From Treponema_C sp050320395 (lineage in GTDB: Bacteria; Spirochaetota; Spirochaetia; Treponematales; Treponemataceae), in the NCBI RefSeq assembly GCF_050320395.1, contig NZ_CP144459.1, forward strand, positions 248,001-312,000: 64,000 bases of DNA. The letters are read 5' to 3'. The position numbers and the translations under genes are program-made. The notes beneath the pieces are model-generated. The model did not search any database, was not told where the DNA came from, and saw only the letters and a program-made list of their open reading frames with translations. Every line of letters starts with the position of its first letter. Position 1 is the stretch's first letter. Below, one piece after another: positions 17,531-25,885 of this stretch.

Positions 17531-18996
17531 CGTTGAATATGAAGATTATATACGCAGCCGACATTCCGTCCTCGTTTTTTGCACCGCGCAGTTTTACGGG
17601 CAGTGTCCGCAAAACCGTGCAAGCCGTAATTGACGAGGTACGGAAAAACGGCGACAAGGCCCTTTTCTCTTATGCGCAAAAATTTGACAAAATCGATTTT
17701 TCCGCCGCTTCTTCGGATGCGAAAAAGACAGAACAGCCGGTTTCTCCCTTTGAGATTCCGCGTTCGTCTTTAAAAGAATGTGAAAAAGCTCTAAAGAAAA
17801 AATCGGGCGGTTTATACGATGCGCTGTGCCGTTCGCGCGATTTTGCCCTTGCCTTTGCGCGCAAACAAAGGGACTGTTTTTACGACTTTGAAACCGAACT
17901 TGCACCGGGTTTGATTACGGGGCAAAAAATAATTCCCGTAGAGCACGCAGGTTTATATGTTCCGGCCGGAAGCTTTCCCCTTCTTTCTTCGGTGGTGATG
18001 ACTTCCTGCCCCGCACGGGCTGCAGGCTGTGCTTCTTTAATACTCTGCACGCCGCCCCGCGTTCATCCGGATGAAAAAGACGCCCCGGCGGTAAAAACGG
18101 CTTGGGCAGACGAGGGAATTCTTGCCGCCGCTTCGATTTGCGGTATAGACCGCGTTTTTGCCGTAGGCGGCGCCCAAGCGGTGGCGGCTATGGCGTACGG
18201 AACCGAAAGCATTCCGCGCTGCGACGTTATTGCAGGGCCCGGCAATAAATACGTTGCCGAAGCCAAGCGCTTGGTGTCAGGCGATGCGGGTATTGATATG
18301 GTTGCGGGGCCTACGGAAGTGTTTATTATTGCCGACGGCAGCGCGCACGCCGATTGGATTGCCGCCGACTTATTGGCGCAAGCCGAACACGATGCGGACG
18401 CGCAGGCGGTTTTTGCAACCCCTTCAAAACGCCTTGCCGAACAGGTTTCCGCAGAAGTTGAAAAACGGCTTGCCTCGCTTTCGACACGGGGCACCGCCTG
18501 CGAAAGCATAAAGCGGCACGGCCTTATCGTCATTACAAAGTCTTTGGAAGAAGCGGCTTCCATTGCAAACCGCAAAGCTCCCGAACATTTGGAGTTGGCA
18601 ATGGATGAGGGTACTGCGCGCGATAAACTGGTTCAAAAACTGCACAATTACGGCTCCCTTTTTATAGGTCATGCGGCGGCCGAAGTTCTCGGCGATTATT
18701 CTGCAGGTCTTAACCATACTTTGCCTACATCCGGTTCGGCACGCTTTACCGGCGGCCTTTCCGTGCGTCATTTTTTAAAAACCGTAACTACCCTGCGTAC
18801 TGCGGAAAAATCGGAACGCAAAAACCCCGCGGGTGCAGATACGGCCGAATCCGCAGACGGGAGCGGCGGAGTTGAGCAGGCACTTAACACGGCGGCCGTC
18901 TTGGCACATGCCGAAGGTCTTGCCGCCCACGAGCAGGCCGCCCGCATACGCTTGAACGGGTCAAACGGTGATGAGGCTCCGGTTTCACACCCGTAA
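17527..18996 (+). CDS. hisD: Histidinol dehydrogenase, 489 aa
   Basis: Zinc, NAD-dependent oxidation of L-histidinol to L-histidine. Family landmarks are present: GLYVPAGSFPLLSSVVM, FAVGGAQAVAAMAYGTESIPRCDVIAGPGNKYV, GPTEVFIIAD, the AQAEHDADAQAV metal/catalytic segment, APEHLEL, and SAGLNHTLPTSGSARFTGGLSV. It is longer than the usual 430 residues because of a low-complexity tail (from about 420) around an EKSERKNPAGADTAESADGS stretch. A second possible ATG is at 17539. HisI-HisE-HisD in this order recalls fungal HIS4. No other his genes are in the window. Confidence 0.95.
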   Translation: MTLNMKIIYAADIPSSFFAPRSFTGSVRKTVQAVIDEVRKNGDKALFSYAQKFDKIDFSAASSDAKKTEQPVSPFEIPRSSLKECEKALKKKSGGLYDALCRSRDFALAFARKQRDCFYDFETELAPGLITGQKIIPVEHAGLYVPAGSFPLLSSVVMTSCPARAAGCASLILCTPPRVHPDEKDAPAVKTAWADEGILAAASICGIDRVFAVGGAQAVAAMAYGTESIPRCDVIAGPGNKYVAEAKRLVSGDAGIDMVAGPTEVFIIADGSAHADWIAADLLAQAEHDADAQAVFATPSKRLAEQVSAEVEKRLASLSTRGTACESIKRHGLIVITKSLEEAASIANRKAPEHLELAMDEGTARDKLVQKLHNYGSLFIGHAAAEVLGDYSAGLNHTLPTSGSARFTGGLSVRHFLKTVTTLRTAEKSERKNPAGADTAESADGSGGVEQALNTAAVLAHAEGLAAHEQAARIRLNGSNGDEAPVSHP

Positions 18997-19027
18997 TAAA
19001 ATCACCTATTAAGGAGAACAAAGACAA

Positions 19028-19978
19028 ATGAAACGCAATCCATATGCAGATAAAAAAGTGTTAGTCTACGGGGCGGGTGTTATAGGCAGTATTTTTGCAG
19101 GAAAACTTTTTAAATCGGGGCTGGACACCGTAATTCTTGCGCGGGGAAACCGTTTTCGCGAGATAAAAGAAAACGGCCTTATTTTAAAAAATGTTTTAAC
19201 CGGAAAAGCGGAAACCTATGCGCTTGCCTGTATCGAAGAATTAAAAGAAAACGACATTTACGACTACATAATCGTAGCCGTTCAAAACAATCACATTGAC
19301 GCTATTCTGCCTGCATTGGCAAAAAACAAGTCGAAAAATATAGTTTTTGTCGTAAACAATCCGCTGGGCTACGAAAAATACATAACTGCCGTCGGTAAAG
19401 AACGGATTATGCTCGGCTTTCCCTGTGCCGGCGGGGAGCGAAAAGAAGGCGTTGTGCATTACTTTATCGGGAAGGGAATTGCGCGTATTATTCAAACAAC
19501 CACCTTCGGCGAGTTGGACGGCGGCGATTCGGCGCGTTTGGATACTCTTTTGGGCATCTTTTCCAAAGCGGGTTTTGAGCCGGTAAAATCGCGCAACATG
19601 GATGCATGGCAAAAAACGCATGTGGCCTTTGTCGTTCCCGCCGCCTGTGCGATGTACCGCTTTAATTCAAACAATTACAAACTTGCCCGTTCTCCTTCGA
19701 CTATCCGTCTTATGCTGCGCGCAATCCGAGAAGGTTTTAGGGCACTCGAAGCGAAGGGCATTCCCGTAGAGCCTGCAAAACTGCGCTATTATTATGCCCC
19801 GCTTTTTTTAATGACGGCTTTTTTTCAGTTGGTGTTTGCGACAAGGATTGCAGAATACGCAATGGCAAAGCACACAATTACGGGCAAGGATGAAATTAAA
19901 ATTTTAAACGAGCAGTTTTTAAGCTTGTGCGCCGAAAGCCCCTTAACCGAGTGGAAAAAGCTGTGCCGCTTTGAATAG
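19028..19978 (+). CDS. Ketopantoate reductase-like (ApbA/PanE family), 316 aa
   Basis: NADPH-dependent reductase of the PanE family, which reduces 2-ketopantoate to pantoate in other bacteria. A Rossmann motif GAGVIGSIFAGKL lies at residues about 15-27, a YIIVAVQNNH strand comes next, and a C-terminal helical domain carries the conserved Lys region (AWQKTHVAFVVPAACAMY). The C-terminal match to true PanE is loose and no other pantothenate genes are nearby, so another 2-oxoacid may be the substrate. AAGGAG lies 11 bases before the ATG. It lies 31 bp after hisD. Confidence 0.75.
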   Translation: MKRNPYADKKVLVYGAGVIGSIFAGKLFKSGLDTVILARGNRFREIKENGLILKNVLTGKAETYALACIEELKENDIYDYIIVAVQNNHIDAILPALAKNKSKNIVFVVNNPLGYEKYITAVGKERIMLGFPCAGGERKEGVVHYFIGKGIARIIQTTTFGELDGGDSARLDTLLGIFSKAGFEPVKSRNMDAWQKTHVAFVVPAACAMYRFNSNNYKLARSPSTIRLMLRAIREGFRALEAKGIPVEPAKLRYYYAPLFLMTAFFQLVFATRIAEYAMAKHTITGKDEIKILNEQFLSLCAESPLTEWKKLCRFE

Positions 19979-20014
19979 AGGGCGGAAAATCGCCTGCTTA
20001 AACTTGTTTACTGC

Positions 20015-20950
20015 CTAAATATAATAGTCCGATTCTTTTCCCGCCGCCTTTTTGTACAGTTCGAGGTATCGGGGGCGGAATGCGTCGTGGCCTTCTTTAA
20101 GCTTTTGCATAATTTTAGCGACGACAAAGTTTTTTTTGTCTTCCATGTCTTCGGGTGCTTCCGCCATAGCTTGTTCGCGGAATTCTTTGCAGTTCAATAC
20201 GGGGCTTGCGCTCATAATTACCACGTCTTCATAGACGAGGTCGGCAAGCATGTCTTCAGGGGCTTCGGGGTTTATCCTGAGGCAGTTTCCGTTTGTAGAC
20301 ACGAGAATCATCACGTCGAACAAGCGCAGATACGAATCGATTTCGCGCAATCCTTCGCGCGTTTCGGGGTGTCCCGGCCGGTAACGGGTGCCGCTGGGAA
20401 ATACCAATACCGCGTTTCCTTCTTTTTTACAGCGGTCAAGGGCGCGCATGGACGCCATATTGATTGCGCGGCTTTTTGCGCTTTCTTTTTCGAATTCGGC
20501 AGGATCGGTAATGGCCGCCAAGCTGCGGCTCGGATATATGACAATGCGCGTAAATCCTTCCGCCCACGCTTTAACCATGGGGTTGGCTTCGTTCAGCTTC
20601 ATACCGGCAATTGCCACAATGCGTTTTGAAAGTTCGGGACCGAAGTCCTTTCCGCAGTGCTCCAAAAGGTAGCAAAGGGCCGGCAAATCCATATTGCTGA
20701 AATGTTCAACCAATAAAAGCGCGCGCTTTCCCTCGCGCATTGCCTTATAAAAGGCCTCAAAGTGTTCAATGCCCTGCAAGCCGCTTCCTTCAAGCAGATT
20801 TTCGCCTATCATGGCATCCATGATTTTGCGGGTTTCTTTATTTGCCTGCTGATATACATTGGTATTATCTATTTTATCGGCAGCCTTAGCCAGCCTTTGT
20901 AAATCGCTGAAATAATGTGCATAACGAGTTCTAAGCGGTGTCGGTTCCAT
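20015..20950 (-). CDS. Acyltransferase of the PlsC/glycerol-phosphate family
   Basis: A 311-residue protein with the HX4D catalytic motif (EHFSNMD, about residues 82-88) and later blocks KKEGNAVLVFPSGTRYRPG and VMILVSTNGNCLRI that fit the PLSC-type acyl-acceptor fold. It lacks obvious membrane spans, as in soluble or peripheral members. It probably acylates glycerol-3-phosphate or a lysophospholipid, though the acceptor is uncertain. The start follows a GGAG-type site. It converges on the ketopantoate reductase-like gene and lies 102 bp downstream of the O-acetylhomoserine sulfhydrylase. Confidence 0.78.
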   Translation of the reverse strand: MEPTPLRTRYAHYFSDLQRLAKAADKIDNTNVYQQANKETRKIMDAMIGENLLEGSGLQGIEHFEAFYKAMREGKRALLLVEHFSNMDLPALCYLLEHCGKDFGPELSKRIVAIAGMKLNEANPMVKAWAEGFTRIVIYPSRSLAAITDPAEFEKESAKSRAINMASMRALDRCKKEGNAVLVFPSGTRYRPGHPETREGLREIDSYLRLFDVMILVSTNGNCLRINPEAPEDMLADLVYEDVVIMSASPVLNCKEFREQAMAEAPEDMEDKKNFVVAKIMQKLKEGHDAFRPRYLELYKKAAGKESDYYI

Positions 20951-21052
20951 TACAATCTCCTAATAATAACAGCTGATAACAGCATAAGCCCTTAGGCGCG
21001 TACTGTCAAGTAATTCCGAAGCAAGGAGGAAGGTGATACTTTTGTGCGTTGT

Positions 21053-22330
21053 CTATACTTTTTTCAGGGCACCTTTTACGTCATCGAGGATATCGTCGAT
21101 GTGTTCGAGTCCGCAGGAAAAGCGCACCAAACCGCCGTCTATACCGGCCGCTTTAAGCTGTTCGTCGGTAAGCTGGCGGTGGGTTGCCGATGCCGGGTGT
21201 AAAACACAGGTACGGATATCGGCTACGTGTACAACATTTGAAGCAAGTTTTAAGCCGTCCATAAAGCGCACGGCACCTTGGCGGCCGCCCTTTACCGTTA
21301 TGCTGATAACGCCGCTTGCGCCGAGCGGAAGGTATTTTTTTGCGGCTTCATAGTAACGGTCCCCTTCAAGGCCGGGGTAGCGTACCGATTCAATCTTATC
21401 CGAAGATTTAAAAAAGCGGGCCGCTTCCAAGGCGTTTTTGCAATAGCGCTCCATGCGCAGGGGGAGTGTTTCCAAGCCCAAATTCAATAAAAAGGCTGCA
21501 TGGGCCGATGTACAGCAGCCGATATCGCGCATAAGGTGCATTCTTGCTTTGACGATGTAGGCTTTTTTGCCGAAATCCTTTGTATAAACAAGACCGTGAT
21601 AGCTTGCATCCGGATTTACCAGGTCGGGAAACTTTCCGCTTGCCTTATGAGCGGCTTCCCAGTCGAATTTACCCGAATCGACGATAACCCCTCCTATTTG
21701 AAGGGCATGGCCGTCCAAGTATTTTGTTGTGGAATGAACCACGATATCCGCTCCCCATTCGATGGGACGGCATAAAAAGGGTGTGGCAAAGGTATTGTCT
21801 ATAATCAGGGGAACGTGGTTTTTATGGGCGATGTTCGACAGTTTTTCTATATCGCAGACCGCAAGGGCGGGATTTGCGATGGTTTCGCAAAAAACGGCCT
21901 TTGTGTTCGGCTTAAAGGCAGCCTGTATTTTCTCGGCAGGATCGTCGGCGTCTATCCATATACATTCGATACCCATTTTTTTAAGAGTAACGGCAAAGAG
22001 GTTTACCGTACCGCCGTAAATTGCGCCTGTGGAGATAATGCTGTCTCCCGCCGAACAGATATTTAAAAGGGCGGTAAGGGATGCCGCCTGTCCGCTTGAA
22101 GTAAGCATCGCGCCGACACCCCCTTCGAGGACGGCAAGCTTTTGTTCAACCGCATCGCAGGTAGGATTTGAAAGCCGTGAATACATGTGTTCGCTCGGCA
22201 TATTAAAGAGGTCCGCAATGTGCTCCGTTGAATCGAAACAATAGGTGGTGCTTTGTACAATCGGTACGACGCGCGGGTCTCCGTTTTTCGGCGTGTATCC
22301 TGCATGTAAACATTCGGTTTCTATACGCAT
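21053..22330 (-). CDS. O-acetylhomoserine sulfhydrylase (PLP), 425 aa
   Basis: PLP enzyme of the Cys/Met metabolism family that makes homocysteine from O-acetylhomoserine and sulfide. The N-terminus TECLHAGYTPKNGDPRVVPIVQSTTY, the PLP phosphate site TSSGQAASLTALL, the Asp in PLIIDNTFATPFLCRPIEWGAD and the Schiff-base Lys in VVHSTTKYLDGH are clear. The long form (425, not about 385) fits OAH sulfhydrylase rather than MetB/MetC. I start at Met 22328-22330, which has GGAG 6 bases upstream, instead of 66 bases earlier. No SAM or other riboswitch structure was seen upstream. Confidence 0.93.
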   Translation of the reverse strand: MRIETECLHAGYTPKNGDPRVVPIVQSTTYCFDSTEHIADLFNMPSEHMYSRLSNPTCDAVEQKLAVLEGGVGAMLTSSGQAASLTALLNICSAGDSIISTGAIYGGTVNLFAVTLKKMGIECIWIDADDPAEKIQAAFKPNTKAVFCETIANPALAVCDIEKLSNIAHKNHVPLIIDNTFATPFLCRPIEWGADIVVHSTTKYLDGHALQIGGVIVDSGKFDWEAAHKASGKFPDLVNPDASYHGLVYTKDFGKKAYIVKARMHLMRDIGCCTSAHAAFLLNLGLETLPLRMERYCKNALEAARFFKSSDKIESVRYPGLEGDRYYEAAKKYLPLGASGVISITVKGGRQGAVRFMDGLKLASNVVHVADIRTCVLHPASATHRQLTDEQLKAAGIDGGLVRFSCGLEHIDDILDDVKGALKKV

Positions 22331-22370
22331 ATCATTCTCCTTGCCGTCTTTTATCGGTCGGCCCTTTATT

Positions 22371-22392
22371 CTGAAAAATCGCCTGTTTTTAG
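22371..22392. repeat. Dispersed palindrome core (CTGAAAAAT...GTTTTTAG)
   Basis: CTGAAAAAT-CGCCT-GTTTTTAG between the sulfhydrylase and AlbA_2 genes; one copy of the family described in the findings. Confidence 0.45.
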
Positions 22393-22462
22393 GCACCTTG
22401 ACAGTATATGCTCTTCAAGAAAAAAGTACAAGCCGGAAGCAACTTTGATTTTCCGTATCTTA

Positions 22463-22540
22463 TTTACTTCAATCACTTCAAAGTATATATTGAAGTTGTA
22501 TTGAACTTGACATTGAAGTAGTATTGAAGTTGATTGAAGT
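22463..22540 (+). promoter_or_regulatory. Iterated ATTGAAGT operator array and promoter
   Basis: Direct copies of ATTGAAGT start at 22489, 22500 (ATTGAACT variant), 22512, 22523 and 22533, i.e. 10-12 bp apart. Two inverted copies (ACTTCAAT at 22466, ACTTCAA at 22475) precede them. A promoter TTTACT (22463) -N17- TATATT (22486) lies across the inverted copies. One site per helical turn suggests cooperative binding by a regulator, plausibly the product of the next gene. Confidence 0.7.
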
Positions 22541-22567
22541 CTTTCAAAGAGGCAAGGAAGGAATGGT

Positions 22568-24025
22568 ATGTTTTTGGAAAAGCTGGTGCCGGGCACCGAA
22601 ATTGAAACCCTGCATATCGAAAGAAAGGCCGTGCTGAATAGAGAGGATGTCCAAGGCTGGCTTAAAACGATAGCGGGATTTTCAAATGCGGAAGGCGGTG
22701 TTTTTTTTATCGGGGTGGAAGACTCATCGAACAAGCTTATCGGGTTCTCGCGGAAGGCTGCCGACAGCGAAAGGAATTTTTTTAACAATCAGGTGAATGA
22801 ACATATATTTCCTCGTCCGGATATGAAAATCGGTTTTATCCGCTATGAAAACAAGGGAAAGGAACTGTTCGTTATCCGTGTGGACGTTTTCGAGTCACCC
22901 GTAAAACCCGTTATTTTGAAGTTTAAAAATGTACCTGCAATTTATATGCGCCGAAACGGATTTACAAACGGTGCCACCTATGAAGAGATTATTCAAATGA
23001 GTATACAAAGCCGTAAAATGCAGTTCGATATTACGGACTCCGATACGGATTACGAACGCAAGCATTTTAAAAAACTGTTTTTATTTTATGCCGAGCGAAA
23101 CAACGGAAAAGAACTTACCGATAAGGCTTTATCATCTATCGGTTTTTTTACAAAAAATAAAAAGCTTAAAAACGGAGCCTTATTATTTTCCGATACATAT
23201 ACCGATGTAAAAACGCAGGTGCAGTGTTCGGTTTTTTCGGGCTTTAATAAAGGAAGCGAACGTATCATAACTATCAATAAATTTAACGGAAATATTATCG
23301 ATTCGATTTTTTATATAACCGAATTTGTAAGGCAGCGCATGAATCATTCTTTTATAAAACTGCCGGCCGGCCATAAAAACATCGATTCATATCCCGAACG
23401 GGCTTTGTTTGAGGGTGCCGTAAACGCCCTTGCTCACCGCGACTATTTTCTTGACGGTACTCAAATACAGGTTGATATGTTTAAAGACCGGCTGGAAATT
23501 TCATCGCCCGGAAGTTTTTTCCAGGGAGAAAAATCAGCTAAAACATACGATCTTTCAAATATTATTTCGAAACGTCGCAATGAACTTATCTGTGCAATTC
23601 TTGTAAAGTGTAAGCTTATGGAAGCCGCCGGTACGGGGTTTGATAAAATCATTCAGGAATATAAAAATGCGGATGAAAAGCATAAGCCTTTTATTTATTC
23701 GGCCTCCGATCATTTTACACTTGTGCTTCCGGATTTAACGTTTGAAGCGGGCATTAAATCGGGAGAGATTCCTGCTGCGATAGAATTCTTCCCGCCGAAA
23801 TCGATGAGCGAATACGATGAAAAAATATTGTCGTACTGTTTCGGAATTCGCAGAAAAGCGGGAGAGATTGCGGCTTTTTTAAATCTTGCCGATTCAACTT
23901 ATTTTAGAAAAAATATTTTGGATAATCTTGTGCGGCAAAACTATTTAATTAAAACAAAAACGGGCAACACTCATTTTTATTTGACAAACAAAACCCGTGT
24001 AACAAAAATCGATAATACGGTATAG
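22568..24025 (+). CDS. Schlafen AlbA_2-domain/GHKL putative regulator, 485 aa
   Basis: The N-terminal AlbA_2 (divergent AAA_4, Schlafen-like) domain, residues about 10-125, has the signature E-x-K at HIERKAVLNREDVQGWLKTIAGFSNAEGG and the Gly-rich FFIGVED. A GHKL-like ATPase relic lies at about 280-390 (PERALFEGAVNALAHRDYF, RLEISSPGSF, GTGFDKI). The C-terminus (about 420-485) is a winged helix (ILSYCFGIRRKAGEIAAFLNLAD). This is a common architecture for transcriptional regulators of unknown signal. The ATG follows GGAAGGAATGG. The repeat array just upstream suggests autoregulation. Confidence 0.78.
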   Translation: MFLEKLVPGTEIETLHIERKAVLNREDVQGWLKTIAGFSNAEGGVFFIGVEDSSNKLIGFSRKAADSERNFFNNQVNEHIFPRPDMKIGFIRYENKGKELFVIRVDVFESPVKPVILKFKNVPAIYMRRNGFTNGATYEEIIQMSIQSRKMQFDITDSDTDYERKHFKKLFLFYAERNNGKELTDKALSSIGFFTKNKKLKNGALLFSDTYTDVKTQVQCSVFSGFNKGSERIITINKFNGNIIDSIFYITEFVRQRMNHSFIKLPAGHKNIDSYPERALFEGAVNALAHRDYFLDGTQIQVDMFKDRLEISSPGSFFQGEKSAKTYDLSNIISKRRNELICAILVKCKLMEAAGTGFDKIIQEYKNADEKHKPFIYSASDHFTLVLPDLTFEAGIKSGEIPAAIEFFPPKSMSEYDEKILSYCFGIRRKAGEIAAFLNLADSTYFRKNILDNLVRQNYLIKTKTGNTHFYLTNKTRVTKIDNTV

Positions 24026-24074
24026 TGGCTGCAACCTTTTGTATGTAAATTTGTCTAAATACTCGGAGATTGCT

Positions 24075-25727
24075 ATGTTTTATGAGGATTATCTTGTCTG
24101 CGACGAGGGCGGCGATTGGCAAAAAACGCATGACTCTTTTTCGCTGAATATACCGGAGCGCTTTAATTTTGCCTATGACGTTATAGACCGCTTTGCAAAG
24201 GATGCGCCGGATACCGAAGCCCTGGTGTGGTGTAACGAACACGAAGAAAAAATTTTTTCTTTCGGAGAATTGGCAAAAGAAATAAATAAAGCCGCCAATT
24301 TTTTTACGGCAATGGGTATAGGCCGCGGCGATACGGTATTGCTGTTTTTACGCCGGCGCTATGAGTTTTGGTTTATTTTGCCCGCCCTGCATAAAATCGG
24401 TGCGATTGCGGTTCCGGCGACGGTTCAGCTTGCAGCTCATGATATAGAATACCGCATACAGTCGGCACAAATTAAAATGGTGGTCGCGGTACAGGAAAAA
24501 AATCTTCAACAGGAAATTCAAAAGGCCGCCGAAGCGGTATATAAAAAACCGATGCTGGTATGGGTTCACGATGAAATGGACGGCTGGATTTCTTTTGAAA
24601 AACTGTCAAAAAACATGAGCGGTGAATTTAAAGCGCCCGAAGGCAAAGACTACCCCTGCGGCGAAGACACGGCTTTAATGTATTTTACGTCGGGAACATC
24701 GGGTAATCCGAAAATGGTTGCCCACAATTATCTGTATCCTTTGGGACACATAGCGACGGCGAAGTTTTGGCAAAGGGTAAAAAAAGGCGGCCGGCATTTA
24801 AGCGTTGCCGAAACCGGCTGGGCAAAGGCGATGTGGGGAAAAATCTACGGACAGTGGCTGTGCGGCTGTGCGGTTTTTGTCTACGATATGGAAGTTTTTA
24901 TTCCGCGTAAATTGCTTGAAAAGCTGGAACAATACCGCATTACTTCCTTTTGTGCGCCGCCGACCGTGTACCGCTATCTTATCCGCGAACACATCGAATC
25001 TTATGATTTATCGGCTCTCGAAGAATGTACAACCGCCGGCGAAGCGCTGGATATGCATATATTCGAAACATTTAAAGAAAAAACGGGCTTGTCGCTGCGT
25101 GAGGGGTACGGTCAAACGGAGTTGACCTTGGTAACGGGAACCTTTCCGGGCATGCCGATAAAGCCCGGTTCCATGGGAACGCCCGCCCCCGGTTATGATA
25201 TCGATATCGTGCGGCCGGACGGTTCAAGCTGTGATATCGGCGAGGTCGGTGAAATTATTTTACGCTTGGATAAACGCAAGCCCTTCGGCATGTTCGGCGG
25301 TTATTATAAAAACCCCGAAAAAACCGCGGAAGTATTCCGCGGCGGCGTTTATCATACCGGCGATGCGGCAAGCCGTGATGAAGACGGCTATTTTTGGTTT
25401 AATTCGCGCACGGACGATTTGATAAAAAGTTCGGGCTTCCGTATCAGTCCCTTTGAAGTGGAATCGGTTTTGCTGCAGCATCCTGCCGTTTTTGAATGTG
25501 CGGTAACCGGTGTTCCCGACCCCAAGCGCGGTCAAGCGGTAAAAGCCTTTATCGTTTTAAACCGCGGCTATACGGCAAGCACTGCCCTGGAAAAGGAATT
25601 GATGTTTTTTGCCAAAAAAAATGCCGCCTTATACAAGGCCCCGCGTTCGTTGGAATTTGTGGATACCCTTCCTAAAACGCACAACGGTAAAATAAGCCGC
25701 GCTGCAATACGTGCTCAAAAAGGATAA
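24075..25727 (+). CDS. Acyl-CoA synthetase (AMP-forming), 550 aa
   Basis: Adenylate-forming enzyme activating a short- or medium-chain carboxylate to its CoA thioester. The phosphate loop LMYFTSGTSGNPKMV, AEECTTAGEAL, the YGQTELT A5 motif, the YHTGDAASRDEDGYFWFNSRTDDLIKSSGFRISPFEVE hinge region and the terminal PKTHNGKISRAAIR with catalytic Lys are all present. It resembles medium-chain acyl-CoA/butyryl-CoA synthetases more than acetate Acs. I use the ATG at 24075 (CGGAGA 8 bases upstream) rather than 24039. The gene follows the AlbA_2 gene by 49 bp without a terminator. Confidence 0.9.
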   Translation: MFYEDYLVCDEGGDWQKTHDSFSLNIPERFNFAYDVIDRFAKDAPDTEALVWCNEHEEKIFSFGELAKEINKAANFFTAMGIGRGDTVLLFLRRRYEFWFILPALHKIGAIAVPATVQLAAHDIEYRIQSAQIKMVVAVQEKNLQQEIQKAAEAVYKKPMLVWVHDEMDGWISFEKLSKNMSGEFKAPEGKDYPCGEDTALMYFTSGTSGNPKMVAHNYLYPLGHIATAKFWQRVKKGGRHLSVAETGWAKAMWGKIYGQWLCGCAVFVYDMEVFIPRKLLEKLEQYRITSFCAPPTVYRYLIREHIESYDLSALEECTTAGEALDMHIFETFKEKTGLSLREGYGQTELTLVTGTFPGMPIKPGSMGTPAPGYDIDIVRPDGSSCDIGEVGEIILRLDKRKPFGMFGGYYKNPEKTAEVFRGGVYHTGDAASRDEDGYFWFNSRTDDLIKSSGFRISPFEVESVLLQHPAVFECAVTGVPDPKRGQAVKAFIVLNRGYTASTALEKELMFFAKKNAALYKAPRSLEFVDTLPKTHNGKISRAAIRAQKG

Positions 25728-25779
25728 AAACCGCGCTCGGCAGGATCGAATATAAAACCTTCGGCACCGGTATGTATAC

Positions 25780-25808
25780 TTGCAAGATCGGTATAATACA
25801 TGTATACT
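25780..25808 (+). promoter_or_regulatory. Promoter of the carbohydrate ABC operon
   Basis: TTGCAA (25780-25785), 17-bp spacer, TATACT (25803-25808), upstream of the binding-protein gene. Confidence 0.5.
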
Positions 25809-25885
25809 ACTACAATATCAAAGGTGAAGCAAATTCGTAAATATGTCCGATTTTGTTTCAAAAGTGAATAACTCAGGAGGAAAAT

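Noticed and set aside
22331..22460. SAM-type riboswitch before the O-acetylhomoserine sulfhydrylase gene
   Set aside because: The leader on the minus strand is short and shows no conserved riboswitch stems; only a dispersed palindrome core is visible.
22463..22540. Short regularly spaced repeats as a CRISPR array
   Set aside because: Units are 8 bp with 2-4 bp gaps, not 24-37 bp repeats with unique spacers, and no cas genes are present.
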